From positions 1 through 21,248 of the forward strand of contig CAZGYE010000069.1 of NCBI GenBank assembly GCA_964530165.1: a stretch of 21,248 nucleotides of DNA, read 5' to 3'. Source of the DNA: CAZGYE01 sp964530165. Its GTDB lineage: Bacteria > Planctomycetota > Planctomycetia > Planctomycetales > Planctomycetaceae. Both the position numbers and the translations under genes were made by a program. Every line of letters starts with the position of its first letter. Positions within the stretch are counted from its first letter, which is position 1. Below the pieces are notes generated by a model. It was not told the origin of the DNA. It did no database searches and saw only the letters and a program-made list of their open reading frames with translations. Positions 13,731 to 21,248 of the stretch are shown here, one piece after another.

Positions 13731-16700
13731 GTGAGAGTCGAGAAACTGCTGCCGATCGCCGGATGCGCCCTGGGTTTGTTTTGGTCTCTCACCGCCGCCC
13801 ATGCTGCTGCGGCCGAAGCCCAGAGCGAGCAGCCTTGGCGGAAACTATACACCGGCCAACAGGCCACCGGCGAGAACGTGATCGCCCTGTGGCAATTCCA
13901 TCCGGGTCGGGAGGCCCAGGACAATTCGGGGCATGGCCACCTTCTGATGCTGCGCGGCCAGGCGCGCTGGGTCAAAGAGGGACTGTTCGGCTCGTGTCTG
14001 GAATCCTTTTCCGCCGACGGCGAGCACGACAAAGCCCAGGGGGCTTCGGCGAAGAACCACGAGAGCCTCTCTCCGCCGGGGGCGTTCACGCTCGAAGCGT
14101 GGTTCAAGCCCAAGCCGGAAATGGACAAGTTCACCACCGTCTTTCTGCTGGACAAGAAGTATTATCACTATGCCAAGGACCTTCCCCGGGCAAACTGGGA
14201 TTATTGCCTGTACCTGCGCCGTGCGGGGGAAAACAAGCGCCAGATCGCGGCCCATCTCGGTTACGGAACGGATTCGGCCGCGTATACCTCGCGCGTGGTC
14301 GACGTGCCGTCGGGTCAGTGGGCCCACGTCGCTTTCACCTACGACGGCGCCGGCACCGGCCGCTTTTTCTTCAACGGCAAGTCGGTTGGTCGCATCGTGC
14401 ATGAGGGCCGCGGACCGGTTACTGCAGGCAGCTATCCGCTCGTCATCGGCGATCGCTATGGCAGCGTTCACTGCGGCTTTCCCGGCTACATCGACCAGGT
14501 GCGCATTTCGAAGGGCATTGTTTCCTTTTTCACCGGGTCTCTCGAGCTGGACTTTTCCGGTGGACGCACGGCATTCCGGCGCATGGAAAAAGATGCCCGC
14601 GTTCCGGTCACCGTCGTCAATGACGTCGGCAAGCCGCTCACGGGCGGGACGGCCCGAGCGTTTCTCGGCGGCACGGAGAAGACATTTCCGCTCCCGGACC
14701 TCGCGCCGAAAGCGACATGCACCATCGACGTGCCCGTCGACACGACGCTTCGCCCGGACGGCTACACGCTGAAAGTCATGGCCGCAGCAACCGCAGACGG
14801 CAAGAAGTATGAAGCCGAAGAGAGTGCTTCCGTTGTCGTTGCGCCGCGGCCTCTTCCGCACCGGATGCCGGTGGTCATGTGGGGCGGAGGCGATTTCCAG
14901 CGCCTCAAAGAGATCGGCTTCACGCACCAGTTGATCAGTTTGGTCGACTACGGAAAAGTGTGGGCGGCCGGCAAACCCACTGCAGCCGCCACCAGCGCCC
15001 GCATCGCCGAATCGGCGCGATCGCTTGACGAGCACCTGGCCCAGGGCATGGGCGCGGTGGTCAACGTCTATCCCGGCCGTTGGGTGATCCACAACGAGCG
15101 ACTCAAAGAGAAGTACCAACGGATCAGCCGGACCGGCAAGCCCTACAAACGGGAAAACGCGTGTGCAAGCTCACCGGAGCTTCAAACGTTTGCCTACAAC
15201 GTCGGTGCTTCAGTGGCGAAGACCTTCGGAGATTTCCCCGCCTTCGAGGGCGCGCTGATTCATTCAGAGATCCGCGACGGCACGAACCTCTGTTTTCACC
15301 AGTATGACCGGGACGCCTTCCGCAAGTTTGCCGGCTACGACATTCCCGCTCGAGCCGCGAGCGTCGCCGGCGTGCGTTATTCCACGATCAAGGACTTCCC
15401 GGAGAAACGCATCGTCCCCGATGACGACCCCCTGCTCACCTTTTACCGCTGGTTCTGGAAGCAGGGCGACGGCTGGAACTCTCTGCACACCCAGGTTCAC
15501 AAGGGGCTGAAATCCACGGGCCGCGACGACCTGTGGACGTTCTTCGACCCGGCCGTTCGCGTGCCGAGCGTCTGGGGCAGCGGCGGCGGAGTGGACGTCC
15601 TCTCGCAATGGACCTATTCCTATCCGGACCCCATCAAAATCGGACAGGCCACAGACGAACTCTTCGCCATGGCCGCTGGGGCGCCGCATGGACAGCAGGT
15701 GATGAAGATGACGCAGGTCATTTGGTATCGGTCCCAGACCGCGCCGAAACTGCCGAAAGAGGAATCCAAACGCGCCCCGTGGGAAAAGGAGATTCCCGAT
15801 GCACGATTCATTACCATCGCCCCCGATCACCTGCGGGAAGCATTTTGGTCGAAGATGTCGCGACCCATTCGGGGCATCATGTACCACGGGTGGGGATCGT
15901 TGGTTAAAGCGCAGCACGGCAGCTACCGTTACACCAATCCGCGGACCCGCAAGGTCTTGGCGGAACTTGTCCGCGACGTCGTCGAGCCACTCGGTCCGAC
16001 GCTGTTGCAAGTGCCCGACCGGACAAGCGACGTCGCCCTGCTCGAAAGCTTCGCCTCACAGGTCTTCGCCGGCCGTGGCACCCGCGGATGGAGCGGCACC
16101 TGGGAAGCCGACATGCACCTTATCCTGCAGTGGGCGCAGATTCAGCCGCGAATCGTCTACGACGAGACGATCCTGCGCGACGGGCTGGACGACGATCGCG
16201 TGCTGGTCATGCCGTATTGCGACGTTCTCACCGAGAGCGTCGCCCGCAAGGTCGCGGAGTTTCAGAAAAAAGGCGGCCTGATCGTCGCCGACGAGCAACT
16301 CACGCCCGCCTTCCGCCCCGACATCCTTGTGAAGAGTCGCCGGCGGACCGGCAAGGCTGACGCGGACAAAGCCGCGCTGCAGGCCAAGGCCGCCGATCTC
16401 CGCCGGGAGCTTGACGCGCGCTACAAACGCCATGCCGATTCGTCCAATCCGGACGTCGTCGTGCGGTGCCGACAGTACCGCGACACGGACTATCTGTTCG
16501 CCGTCAACGACAAGCGCACGTTCGGCAGCTATGTGGGACATCATGGTAAGGTCATGGAAAAAGGTCTGCCCAACGCCGCCACATTGTCGCTGAAGCGGAA
16601 GCAGGGGTACGTCTACGATCTCGTCGGGCACAAGCCCGTCTCGGCCGCCAGTGCGGGGTCGGAGCTGAAGTTCGACGCGAGTTTTGGGCCGGGGGACGGC

Positions 16701-17033
16701 CGCGTGTTCATGATTACGCCCCGCAAGATTGCCGACCTTCATGTCCGAGCGCCCGAACAGGCCCGGCTCGGCGAACAGGTGCGTTTGACCGTGGCCGTCG
16801 TCGACGGCAAGCAGAAGCCCCTCGAGGCCGTCATCCCGGTGCAGGTGGAGATTCTCGATCCCGAACGCCGGCCAGCGGAATCCAGCGGCTACTACGGTGC
16901 CAAGGACGGCCGGCTCGCGATCACCGTCGATCTGGCCAAGAATGACTTGGCCGGAAATTGGACGATTCACGTCAGCGAACTGGCCTCCGGCCTGAGCCGG
17001 CAACACAAGCTTACGGTGAAGGATGGAGAATGA
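13731..17033 (+). CDS. Secreted LamG-domain protein with glycoside-hydrolase-like body
   Basis: 1100 residues from a GTG at 13731, preceded by GGAGG with a 6-nt spacer; a TTG at 13713 would place this site inside the gene. Residues 1-25 form a signal peptide (basic RVEK, hydrophobic core, AHA-A cleavage). An IAGC at 9-12 looks like a lipobox, but the core before it is too short. LamG/concanavalin-like domain at about 48-262 (ALWQFHPG, FTLEAWFKP, WAHVAFTYDG, GYIDQVRIS). From about 379 (MPVVMWGGGDFQRLKEIGFTH) a TIM-barrel-like region follows, then at about 800-880 a segment (VYDETILRDGLDDDRVLVMP through GGLIVADE) resembling the trimerisation/GATase-like domain of GH42-type beta-galactosidases. 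The C-terminus (about 1010-1100) is Ig-like. Inferred: extracytoplasmic carbohydrate-active protein. Substrate and catalytic acids are unassigned. It is likely co-transcribed with the beta-helix gene 35 bp downstream. Confidence 0.88.
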   Translation: MRVEKLLPIAGCALGLFWSLTAAHAAAAEAQSEQPWRKLYTGQQATGENVIALWQFHPGREAQDNSGHGHLLMLRGQARWVKEGLFGSCLESFSADGEHDKAQGASAKNHESLSPPGAFTLEAWFKPKPEMDKFTTVFLLDKKYYHYAKDLPRANWDYCLYLRRAGENKRQIAAHLGYGTDSAAYTSRVVDVPSGQWAHVAFTYDGAGTGRFFFNGKSVGRIVHEGRGPVTAGSYPLVIGDRYGSVHCGFPGYIDQVRISKGIVSFFTGSLELDFSGGRTAFRRMEKDARVPVTVVNDVGKPLTGGTARAFLGGTEKTFPLPDLAPKATCTIDVPVDTTLRPDGYTLKVMAAATADGKKYEAEESASVVVAPRPLPHRMPVVMWGGGDFQRLKEIGFTHQLISLVDYGKVWAAGKPTAAATSARIAESARSLDEHLAQGMGAVVNVYPGRWVIHNERLKEKYQRISRTGKPYKRENACASSPELQTFAYNVGASVAKTFGDFPAFEGALIHSEIRDGTNLCFHQYDRDAFRKFAGYDIPARAASVAGVRYSTIKDFPEKRIVPDDDPLLTFYRWFWKQGDGWNSLHTQVHKGLKSTGRDDLWTFFDPAVRVPSVWGSGGGVDVLSQWTYSYPDPIKIGQATDELFAMAAGAPHGQQVMKMTQVIWYRSQTAPKLPKEESKRAPWEKEIPDARFITIAPDHLREAFWSKMSRPIRGIMYHGWGSLVKAQHGSYRYTNPRTRKVLAELVRDVVEPLGPTLLQVPDRTSDVALLESFASQVFAGRGTRGWSGTWEADMHLILQWAQIQPRIVYDETILRDGLDDDRVLVMPYCDVLTESVARKVAEFQKKGGLIVADEQLTPAFRPDILVKSRRRTGKADADKAALQAKAADLRRELDARYKRHADSSNPDVVVRCRQYRDTDYLFAVNDKRTFGSYVGHHGKVMEKGLPNAATLSLKRKQGYVYDLVGHKPVSAASAGSELKFDASFGPGDGRVFMITPRKIADLHVRAPEQARLGEQVRLTVAVVDGKQKPLEAVIPVQVEILDPERRPAESSGYYGAKDGRLAITVDLAKNDLAGNWTIHVSELASGLSRQHKLTVKDGE

Positions 17034-17068
17034 GTTCTCAAGTGGAAACGATTCTTGGGGAGATCGAC

Positions 17069-18538
17069 ATGCGCCGTGTGGAGAAATTTGCTGTTCCCAT
17101 CTTCTTGCTGACGCTCCTTGTTGGGTTTGTCTTTAGCGAACCCGCGTCGCGCCGCGACAATCCGCAGACCGCGGCGCAGGGGGAGACATCGCCGCTGGAC
17201 TTCGGTGCGGTCGGCGACGGCAGGGCCGACGACACGGCCGCTTTGCAGAAGGCCGTCGATTCCGCCGGCGGACATGTTCGCTTGCCGAAAGGCGTCTATC
17301 GCATCACGAAGCCGATCGTGATCGACTTGGAGAAGCTCGGCTATACGTCGATCAGCGGTGACGGTGTTGCGTGCATTGTCATGGCCGGGCCGGGGCCGGC
17401 GCTGCGGTTCGTCGGCACGCATTTCAAGTCGGCCGATCCGGGGGGATTCGCTCAAAACGTGTGGGACCGTCAGCGCATGCCGCTGGTCGACGGCGTGGCG
17501 ATCCTTGGCGATCACCCCGAGGCCGTCGGCATCGAGGCCGTCGGCACGATGCAACTGACCGTCACCCGTACGCACATCCGCGGCGCACTCGACGGCATTC
17601 ATCTGGTCAAGAACAATCGCAACGTCCTCATCTCAGAGTGCCACATCTACGAGAACCGGGGCGTCGGCATTTACTACGACAACGTCAATCTGCACCAGTC
17701 GAACATCACCGGTTGTCACATCAGCTACAACGACGGCGGCGGCGTGGTGTCGCGGTCCGGCAACGTTCGCAACATCCACATTACCGGCTGCGATTTGGAG
17801 AGCAACATGAGTCCGGACGCACCGCCGACCGCCAACGTGTTGATCGACTGCACCGGCAGCCGGGCCGGGACCGGCGAGGTGGCCATCACCGGCTGCACGA
17901 TCCAGCACAACAATCGCTCGCCCGACTCGGCCAACATTCGCATCATCGGCCGCAGCGAGCCGAGCCGGAACCGGGACCTGGTCCGCGAGGGACACGTCAC
18001 CATCACCGGTAACGTCTTAAGCGACGTCAACGTGAACGTCCACCTCAAGGATTGCCGCGGCGTGACGATTACCGGGAACACGTTTTGGATGGGTTTCACA
18101 CACAACTTGCTGGTCGAGGGCTGTTCGAGCATCATTGTCGGGCCTAACAACTTCGACCGCAACCCGCGTTACAGTCACTCAAACACGCTGGACGCCAACA
18201 ACAGTCTGGTCTTCCGCAACAGCGAGGATTGCACGCTCTGCGGCCTGCACGTCACCAACGTCTGGCGGGACCCGGCCGGCTTGCTGATCGAAGGCTGCAA
18301 GAGGTTCAACATCACCGGCTGCAGCATCCTCGACTGCGACAACGTCGGCCTGTTGTTCAATAACGTCTCCAACAGCCGGGTCTCCGACTGCCTCATTCGC
18401 GACGACCGCCCGAATGCGAAGTCCGTTTCCCTGGAAGTCGCCGGCGGCAGCGGCAACATGATTGTAGATAACCTGCTCGGCACCGCTCCGCGAATTGCGA
18501 AGGACGCGGCCGTTGTAAAAGCCAACGTGTTTCCCTGA
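17069..18538 (+). CDS. Exported right-handed beta-helix (pectate-lyase-like) protein
   Basis: 489 residues. The ATG at 17069 has GGGGAG 6 nt upstream and gives a classical signal peptide (MRRVEKF, then FLLTLLVGFVFS). An alternative ATG at 17030 overlaps the preceding stop as ATGA and also has AAGGA 6 nt upstream; it would add 13 residues with acidic character before the signal. LDFGAVGDGRADDTAALQKA (43-62) is the hallmark opening of the pectate lyase-3 / RHGA-epimerase superfamily. The remainder is a long series of parallel beta-helix turns with recurring 'ITGC', 'ISxCHIYEN' and 'GVGIYYDNV' patterns, like NosD/CASH proteins. Such folds typically bind or cleave acidic polysaccharides. The catalytic residues are not conserved enough to name the reaction. 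Gene order with the LamG protein suggests a joint polysaccharide role. Confidence 0.88.
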   Translation: MRRVEKFAVPIFLLTLLVGFVFSEPASRRDNPQTAAQGETSPLDFGAVGDGRADDTAALQKAVDSAGGHVRLPKGVYRITKPIVIDLEKLGYTSISGDGVACIVMAGPGPALRFVGTHFKSADPGGFAQNVWDRQRMPLVDGVAILGDHPEAVGIEAVGTMQLTVTRTHIRGALDGIHLVKNNRNVLISECHIYENRGVGIYYDNVNLHQSNITGCHISYNDGGGVVSRSGNVRNIHITGCDLESNMSPDAPPTANVLIDCTGSRAGTGEVAITGCTIQHNNRSPDSANIRIIGRSEPSRNRDLVREGHVTITGNVLSDVNVNVHLKDCRGVTITGNTFWMGFTHNLLVEGCSSIIVGPNNFDRNPRYSHSNTLDANNSLVFRNSEDCTLCGLHVTNVWRDPAGLLIEGCKRFNITGCSILDCDNVGLLFNNVSNSRVSDCLIRDDRPNAKSVSLEVAGGSGNMIVDNLLGTAPRIAKDAAVVKANVFP

Positions 18539-18570
18539 CCGGACCAACCTGACTTGCAATCAGGCCGGTC
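18537..18570 (+). terminator. Possible terminator after the beta-helix gene
   Basis: GACCGG (18537-18542) pairs with CCGGTC (18565-18570), and inside it CCTGA pairs with TCAGG around a 7-nt loop, leaving a 5-nt bulge. The following sequence, TCGTTATAGATTTATGG, is only modestly T-rich, so termination is plausible but not certain. It overlaps the stop codon. Confidence 0.45.
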
Positions 18571-18637
18571 TCGTTATAGATTTATGGCCTCAATTTGTCT
18601 GTCTTGGCGGGATGCAAGCTACTCAGGAGTCGAGTGA

Positions 18638-19246
18638 ATGGGGCACTATACGGGACCAAAGGGCCGAATCAACCGCCGTTTGAAGGCGTTGGTTTTCGAG
18701 TCGGGAGGCGCAGTTCGCGCGCTGGAGAAGCGAGAGCATCCGCCCGGAATGTCTCAGCGACGCCGGAAGGTTTCCAACTACGGCCTGGCGCTGGCGGAGA
18801 AGCAGAAGATCAAATACTACTATGGCTTGCGCGAGAAGCAATTGCGGCGGTATTTCGACAAAGCCCGCCACATGCAGGGCAACACCGGCGAGCAGTTGTT
18901 GATTCTCTGCGAGCTGCGGCTGGACAACGTCATCCGCCGCGCCGGTTTCACCGTCACGAGGCCGCAAGCGCGTCAGGGAGCCGTCCATGCGCATTTTCAA
19001 CTGAATAGGCGTACCGTCAATAAGCCTTCGATCATTGTTCGGCCGGGTGACGTCATTTCGGTTCGTCAGCGTCCGAATTTGCGGAACCTTTACAACGGAA
19101 TCGTCGAGTCCGCGACGCCTCCGGAGTGCGAATGGATTTCGTTCAACCCGCAGACCCTTGAAGCCACGGTGACGACGGCCCCCACGTATGAAGACGTGAG
19201 TCTGCCCGTCGACGTGGGTCAGGTGGTCGTCTTCCTGTCGCGTTGA
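18638..19246 (+). CDS. rpsD: 30S ribosomal protein S4
   Basis: 202 residues, close to the usual 200-210. ATG at 18638 with AGGAG 8 nt upstream. The N-terminal part has MGHYTGPKGRINRRL and the S4 core text SNYGLALAEKQKIKYYYGLREKQL. The S4 RNA-binding domain spans about 92-154, with RLDNVIRRAGFTVTRPQARQ and VNKPSIIVRPGDVISV. No N-terminal zinc-binding cysteines are present, so this is the Cys-minus form. S4 binds the 5' domain of 16S rRNA and initiates assembly of the small subunit. It is the first gene of a likely rpsD-adk transcript (7-bp gap), and it does not sit in an alpha-type ribosomal operon with rpsM, rpsK or rpoA. In many bacteria S4 represses its own operon; no leader structure was recognised here. 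Confidence 0.97.
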   Translation: MGHYTGPKGRINRRLKALVFESGGAVRALEKREHPPGMSQRRRKVSNYGLALAEKQKIKYYYGLREKQLRRYFDKARHMQGNTGEQLLILCELRLDNVIRRAGFTVTRPQARQGAVHAHFQLNRRTVNKPSIIVRPGDVISVRQRPNLRNLYNGIVESATPPECEWISFNPQTLEATVTTAPTYEDVSLPVDVGQVVVFLSR

Positions 19247-19253
19247 TCTACCG

Positions 19254-19847
19254 ATGTCGAACCAACGCTACCGATCGGTACTGCTCTTCGGCGCTCCGGG
19301 CGTCGGCAAGGGAACGCAGGGGAAGATGATCGGGCAGATCCCCGGTTTTTTCCACATGGCGTCCGGGGACGCGTTTCGCTCGCTCGACAACGAGTCGCCC
19401 GAAGGGAAGGAAGCGGCCCAATACAGCTCGCGCGGCGAGCTTGTCCCCGATGACCTGACGATCAGAATTTGGAAAAAAGGCGTCGACAAACTGATCGCCG
19501 CCTCCCGTTACCGGCCGGAAAAGGACCTGCTGATTCTGGACGGCATTCCCCGCACAGTCCGGCAGGCGGAGATCTTGGATGAACACGTCGACGTCTTGCG
19601 AATCGTCTACCTAACCTGCTTCGATGAGGGCCAGATGGTCGCCCGCATCAAAGACCGGGCCGACGAAGAGGGCCGCGCTGACGACGCCAACGAGGAGGTC
19701 ATCCGCCGCCGTTTCGAGGTCTATCGGGAGGAATCTCAGCCGGTCTTGAATCACTACAGCGACGAGATCATTTTCCGCGTCGACGCCACGCCGTCACCAG
19801 CGGAAGTGGCGCGCGATGTTCTCGATTGTCTGATCTCCCTTCAGTGA
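19254..19847 (+). CDS. adk: Adenylate kinase (short-LID form)
   Basis: 197 residues. The P-loop GAPGVGKGTQ is at 13-22, the AMP-site SGDAFR at 37-42 (Arg42 equivalent to the conserved Arg36), and DGIPRT at 96-101 (usual DGFPRT, Phe replaced by Ile, Arg retained). The LID segment DRADEEGRADD is followed by RRRFEVYREES with the further arginines expected. There is no zinc-finger insertion in the LID. It interconverts ATP plus AMP and 2 ADP in the cytoplasm. The start ATG lies 7 bp after the rpsD stop with no obvious ribosome binding site of its own, so coupled translation is likely. Another nucleoside monophosphate kinase of the same fold is possible but less likely. Confidence 0.92.
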   Translation: MSNQRYRSVLLFGAPGVGKGTQGKMIGQIPGFFHMASGDAFRSLDNESPEGKEAAQYSSRGELVPDDLTIRIWKKGVDKLIAASRYRPEKDLLILDGIPRTVRQAEILDEHVDVLRIVYLTCFDEGQMVARIKDRADEEGRADDANEEVIRRRFEVYREESQPVLNHYSDEIIFRVDATPSPAEVARDVLDCLISLQ

Positions 19848-19910
19848 TCTCGTGGTGGACAACGCCCATCCGCCCAAAAGCGATTTGGACCGGCAGGAAC
19901 GGACCGGCCG

Positions 19911-21173
19911 ATGATCTTCCTCATTCCCATCAGAACCGACGCCCCCATCTACCACTGGCCCTGGGCCACGCTTTTGCTGATTGTCGTCAATGTCGGCACG
20001 TTTTTCCTCACCGGTTACGGTGATCCCGACAACTTCGTGGACTGGCAGCACTGGGTGTTGGAGTTCGGCAACGGACTGAACCCGCTCGAATGGATCACCT
20101 GTCATTTTCTACATTTCGGCATCTTGCACCTGCTGGCGAACATAATTTTCTTGTGGGGTTTCGGCCTGGTGGTGGAAGGAAAAATCGGTTGGTGGCGGTA
20201 CCTGCTGGTCTATTTCGGCATCGGCATTCTCGGCGCCTTTCTGATCCAACTGGCCATGCTCGGCTACCGCGGCGATGCTCCGGGCGCCGGCGGGGCCTCG
20301 CTGATTATTTTCGGACTCCTAGCCATGTCGACGGTTTGGGCGCCGAAGAACGAAGTCACCTGTTTGTTCTTTTTCATCTATCGCGGGTTCTTTTTCGACG
20401 TCACCATCCTCGCCTTTTCCATTTACTATCTGGCCGTCCAGATCATCTTTGCGGCCTTTCAAATGTTTGCCATCAGCGGCCAGGTAGCGCATCTGGTCGG
20501 TGCTGCACTGGGTTTTGCCGTCGGGGTGGTCATGCTCAAGCGGAACTGGGTCGATTGCGAGAACTGGGACCTGTTTGCCGTTATGAACGGAACGTACGGA
20601 AGTACGCAGCACAGGGATGCTCTCGGATTGGGAACAGCCGGTGGTCCGATTGCCACAGCAGCCGGGACCGGCGCAGCATCACAAAGCACCGGGACGGAAG
20701 TGCCGGGCGACGACGAGCCGCTCGACTTCGAAGAAAACATCCGCAGACAGACCACTCACCAATCAAAAACGCGTCGCAAGATGCGCGAGCTGTTACAGGC
20801 CGGGAAACCACGCGCCGCGCTCTCCGAGTACCAGAAGCTCAAGCATCTGCTCACAAGCTGGCAGTTGGAGGAGCGCGAGCTGCAGGCGTTGGCCGACGGG
20901 CTCTACAAAGTGAAAGCTTTCGCGGAAGCTGTGCCGTTGATGGAAGAGTTTATCCTGCGATTCCCGGCCCAAGCGACGCGCACACGGCTCAAGCTGGCCG
21001 GCGTCGCCATCGAGGTGCAGCAGCGCCCCCGCTACGCATTACGGCTACTCGACGAGGTCCCCCCGGAGACATTGACCAAGAAGCTTGCCGGGCACGTCCG
21101 CAAAATGCAACGCGTGGCCCAGCAGATGATCGAAGAAGGCGTGATCGAGCTCGACGGCCAGGCCTTTCGGTAG
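19911..21173 (+). CDS. Rhomboid family intramembrane serine protease with helical-repeat C-terminal tail
   Basis: 420 residues. The membrane part (about 15-210) has about six hydrophobic segments. Conserved rhomboid positions are present: H68-x4-H73-x3-N77 (HFLHFGILHLLAN), catalytic Ser130 in GGASLIIFG, and catalytic His194 in VAHLVGAALG. The usual GxSG reads GASL here; the serine is retained, so activity is still expected. After a Gly/Thr-rich linker (about 230-265) the soluble tail has TPR-like helices (AGKPRAALSEYQKL, KVKAFAEAVPLMEEFILRFP, QRPRYALRLLDEVPPE), suggesting a protein-binding domain. The gene starts 63 bp after adk, and TPR-tailed rhomboids are common in planctomycetes. The site of substrate cleavage is unknown. 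Confidence 0.92.
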   Translation: MIFLIPIRTDAPIYHWPWATLLLIVVNVGTFFLTGYGDPDNFVDWQHWVLEFGNGLNPLEWITCHFLHFGILHLLANIIFLWGFGLVVEGKIGWWRYLLVYFGIGILGAFLIQLAMLGYRGDAPGAGGASLIIFGLLAMSTVWAPKNEVTCLFFFIYRGFFFDVTILAFSIYYLAVQIIFAAFQMFAISGQVAHLVGAALGFAVGVVMLKRNWVDCENWDLFAVMNGTYGSTQHRDALGLGTAGGPIATAAGTGAASQSTGTEVPGDDEPLDFEENIRRQTTHQSKTRRKMRELLQAGKPRAALSEYQKLKHLLTSWQLEERELQALADGLYKVKAFAEAVPLMEEFILRFPAQATRTRLKLAGVAIEVQQRPRYALRLLDEVPPETLTKKLAGHVRKMQRVAQQMIEEGVIELDGQAFR

Positions 21174-21190
21174 GGTGCGTAAAACGCACC
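21174..21190. repeat. Short perfect palindrome after the rhomboid stop
   Basis: GGTGCGT, loop AAA, ACGCACC: a 7-bp stem overlapping the rhomboid TAG stop. It looks like a dispersed intergenic palindrome and may act as a weak terminator or mRNA end. Confidence 0.5.
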
Positions 21191-21205
21191 ACACGGCGGG
21201 GTGGC

Positions 21206-21237
21206 GGGGCCTTAGAGAGCGAAGCGAACGTGGCCCC
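21206..21237. repeat. Hairpin-forming repeat at the window edge
   Basis: GGGGCC (21206-21211) pairs with GGCCCC (21232-21237) around a 20-nt purine-rich loop containing GAGAGCGAAGCGAA. It directly follows the palindrome at 21174. No coding frame is supported here. Confidence 0.45.
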
Positions 21238-21248
21238 GGAGCATGCGC

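Noticed and set aside
13731..13766. Lipobox IAGC in the LamG protein
   Set aside because: Only about six hydrophobic residues precede the Cys and the hydrophobic stretch continues past it, so a standard signal peptidase I site near AHA-A is more likely.
13845..15119. A 424-codon minus-strand frame opposite the LamG gene
   Set aside because: The plus-strand frame has a signal peptide, a ribosome binding site and LamG motifs; this one is a high-GC shadow.
16056..17006. A 316-codon minus-strand frame opposite the end of the LamG gene
   Set aside because: Shadow frame with no recognisable domain, and it conflicts with a well-supported gene.

Overview
The window looks like a chromosomal segment of a high-GC planctomycete, probably of the Pirellulales type. 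The evidence is two giant proteins carrying the N-terminal LEDRTLLS motif typical of very large planctomycete exported proteins, a relic of a DFGDAPDSY/Calx-beta protein, a large LamG-bearing secreted protein, and an rpsD-adk pair outside any classical ribosomal operon.

Layout. (1) 1-11102, minus strand: two paralogous giant genes in tandem. The upstream one (3126-11102, 2658 aa, GTG start) is complete. It has three RTX-type calcium-binding blocks and seven FG-GAP/VCBS-like repeats. The downstream one (2457 to beyond base 1) is cut by the window edge. Their upstream regions share a conserved module at matched spacing, are rich in CTAG and GGAACTA motifs, and are separated by a strong terminator at 3019-3069. 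(2) 11103-13730: a mostly noncoding, scarred region. It holds a cluster of hairpins, a Calx-beta/DFGDAPDSY gene relic (+), a small double zinc-ribbon gene (-), an RRM RNA-binding protein relic (-), and a tRNA with CAT anticodon (-). About 650 bp on each side of the RRM relic/tRNA block show nothing I can identify. (3) 13731-18538, plus strand: a probable two-gene unit encoding exported proteins, a LamG plus glycoside-hydrolase-like protein and a pectate-lyase-like right-handed beta-helix protein. (4) 18638-21173, plus strand: rpsD (S4), adk (adenylate kinase) and a rhomboid protease with a helical tail. The window ends in short palindromes.

How the parts fit. The left half is surface/extracellular: huge Ca-binding repeat proteins, likely exported and probably co-regulated through the shared upstream module. 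The 13.7-18.5 kb pair suggests polysaccharide recognition and breakdown at the cell envelope; the substrate cannot be read from sequence. The right end is housekeeping (translation, nucleotide balance) plus membrane proteolysis. I found no defence system, CRISPR array, transposase or intact prophage gene. The least explained material is the shared upstream module of the giant genes and the hairpin-dense segment next to it.
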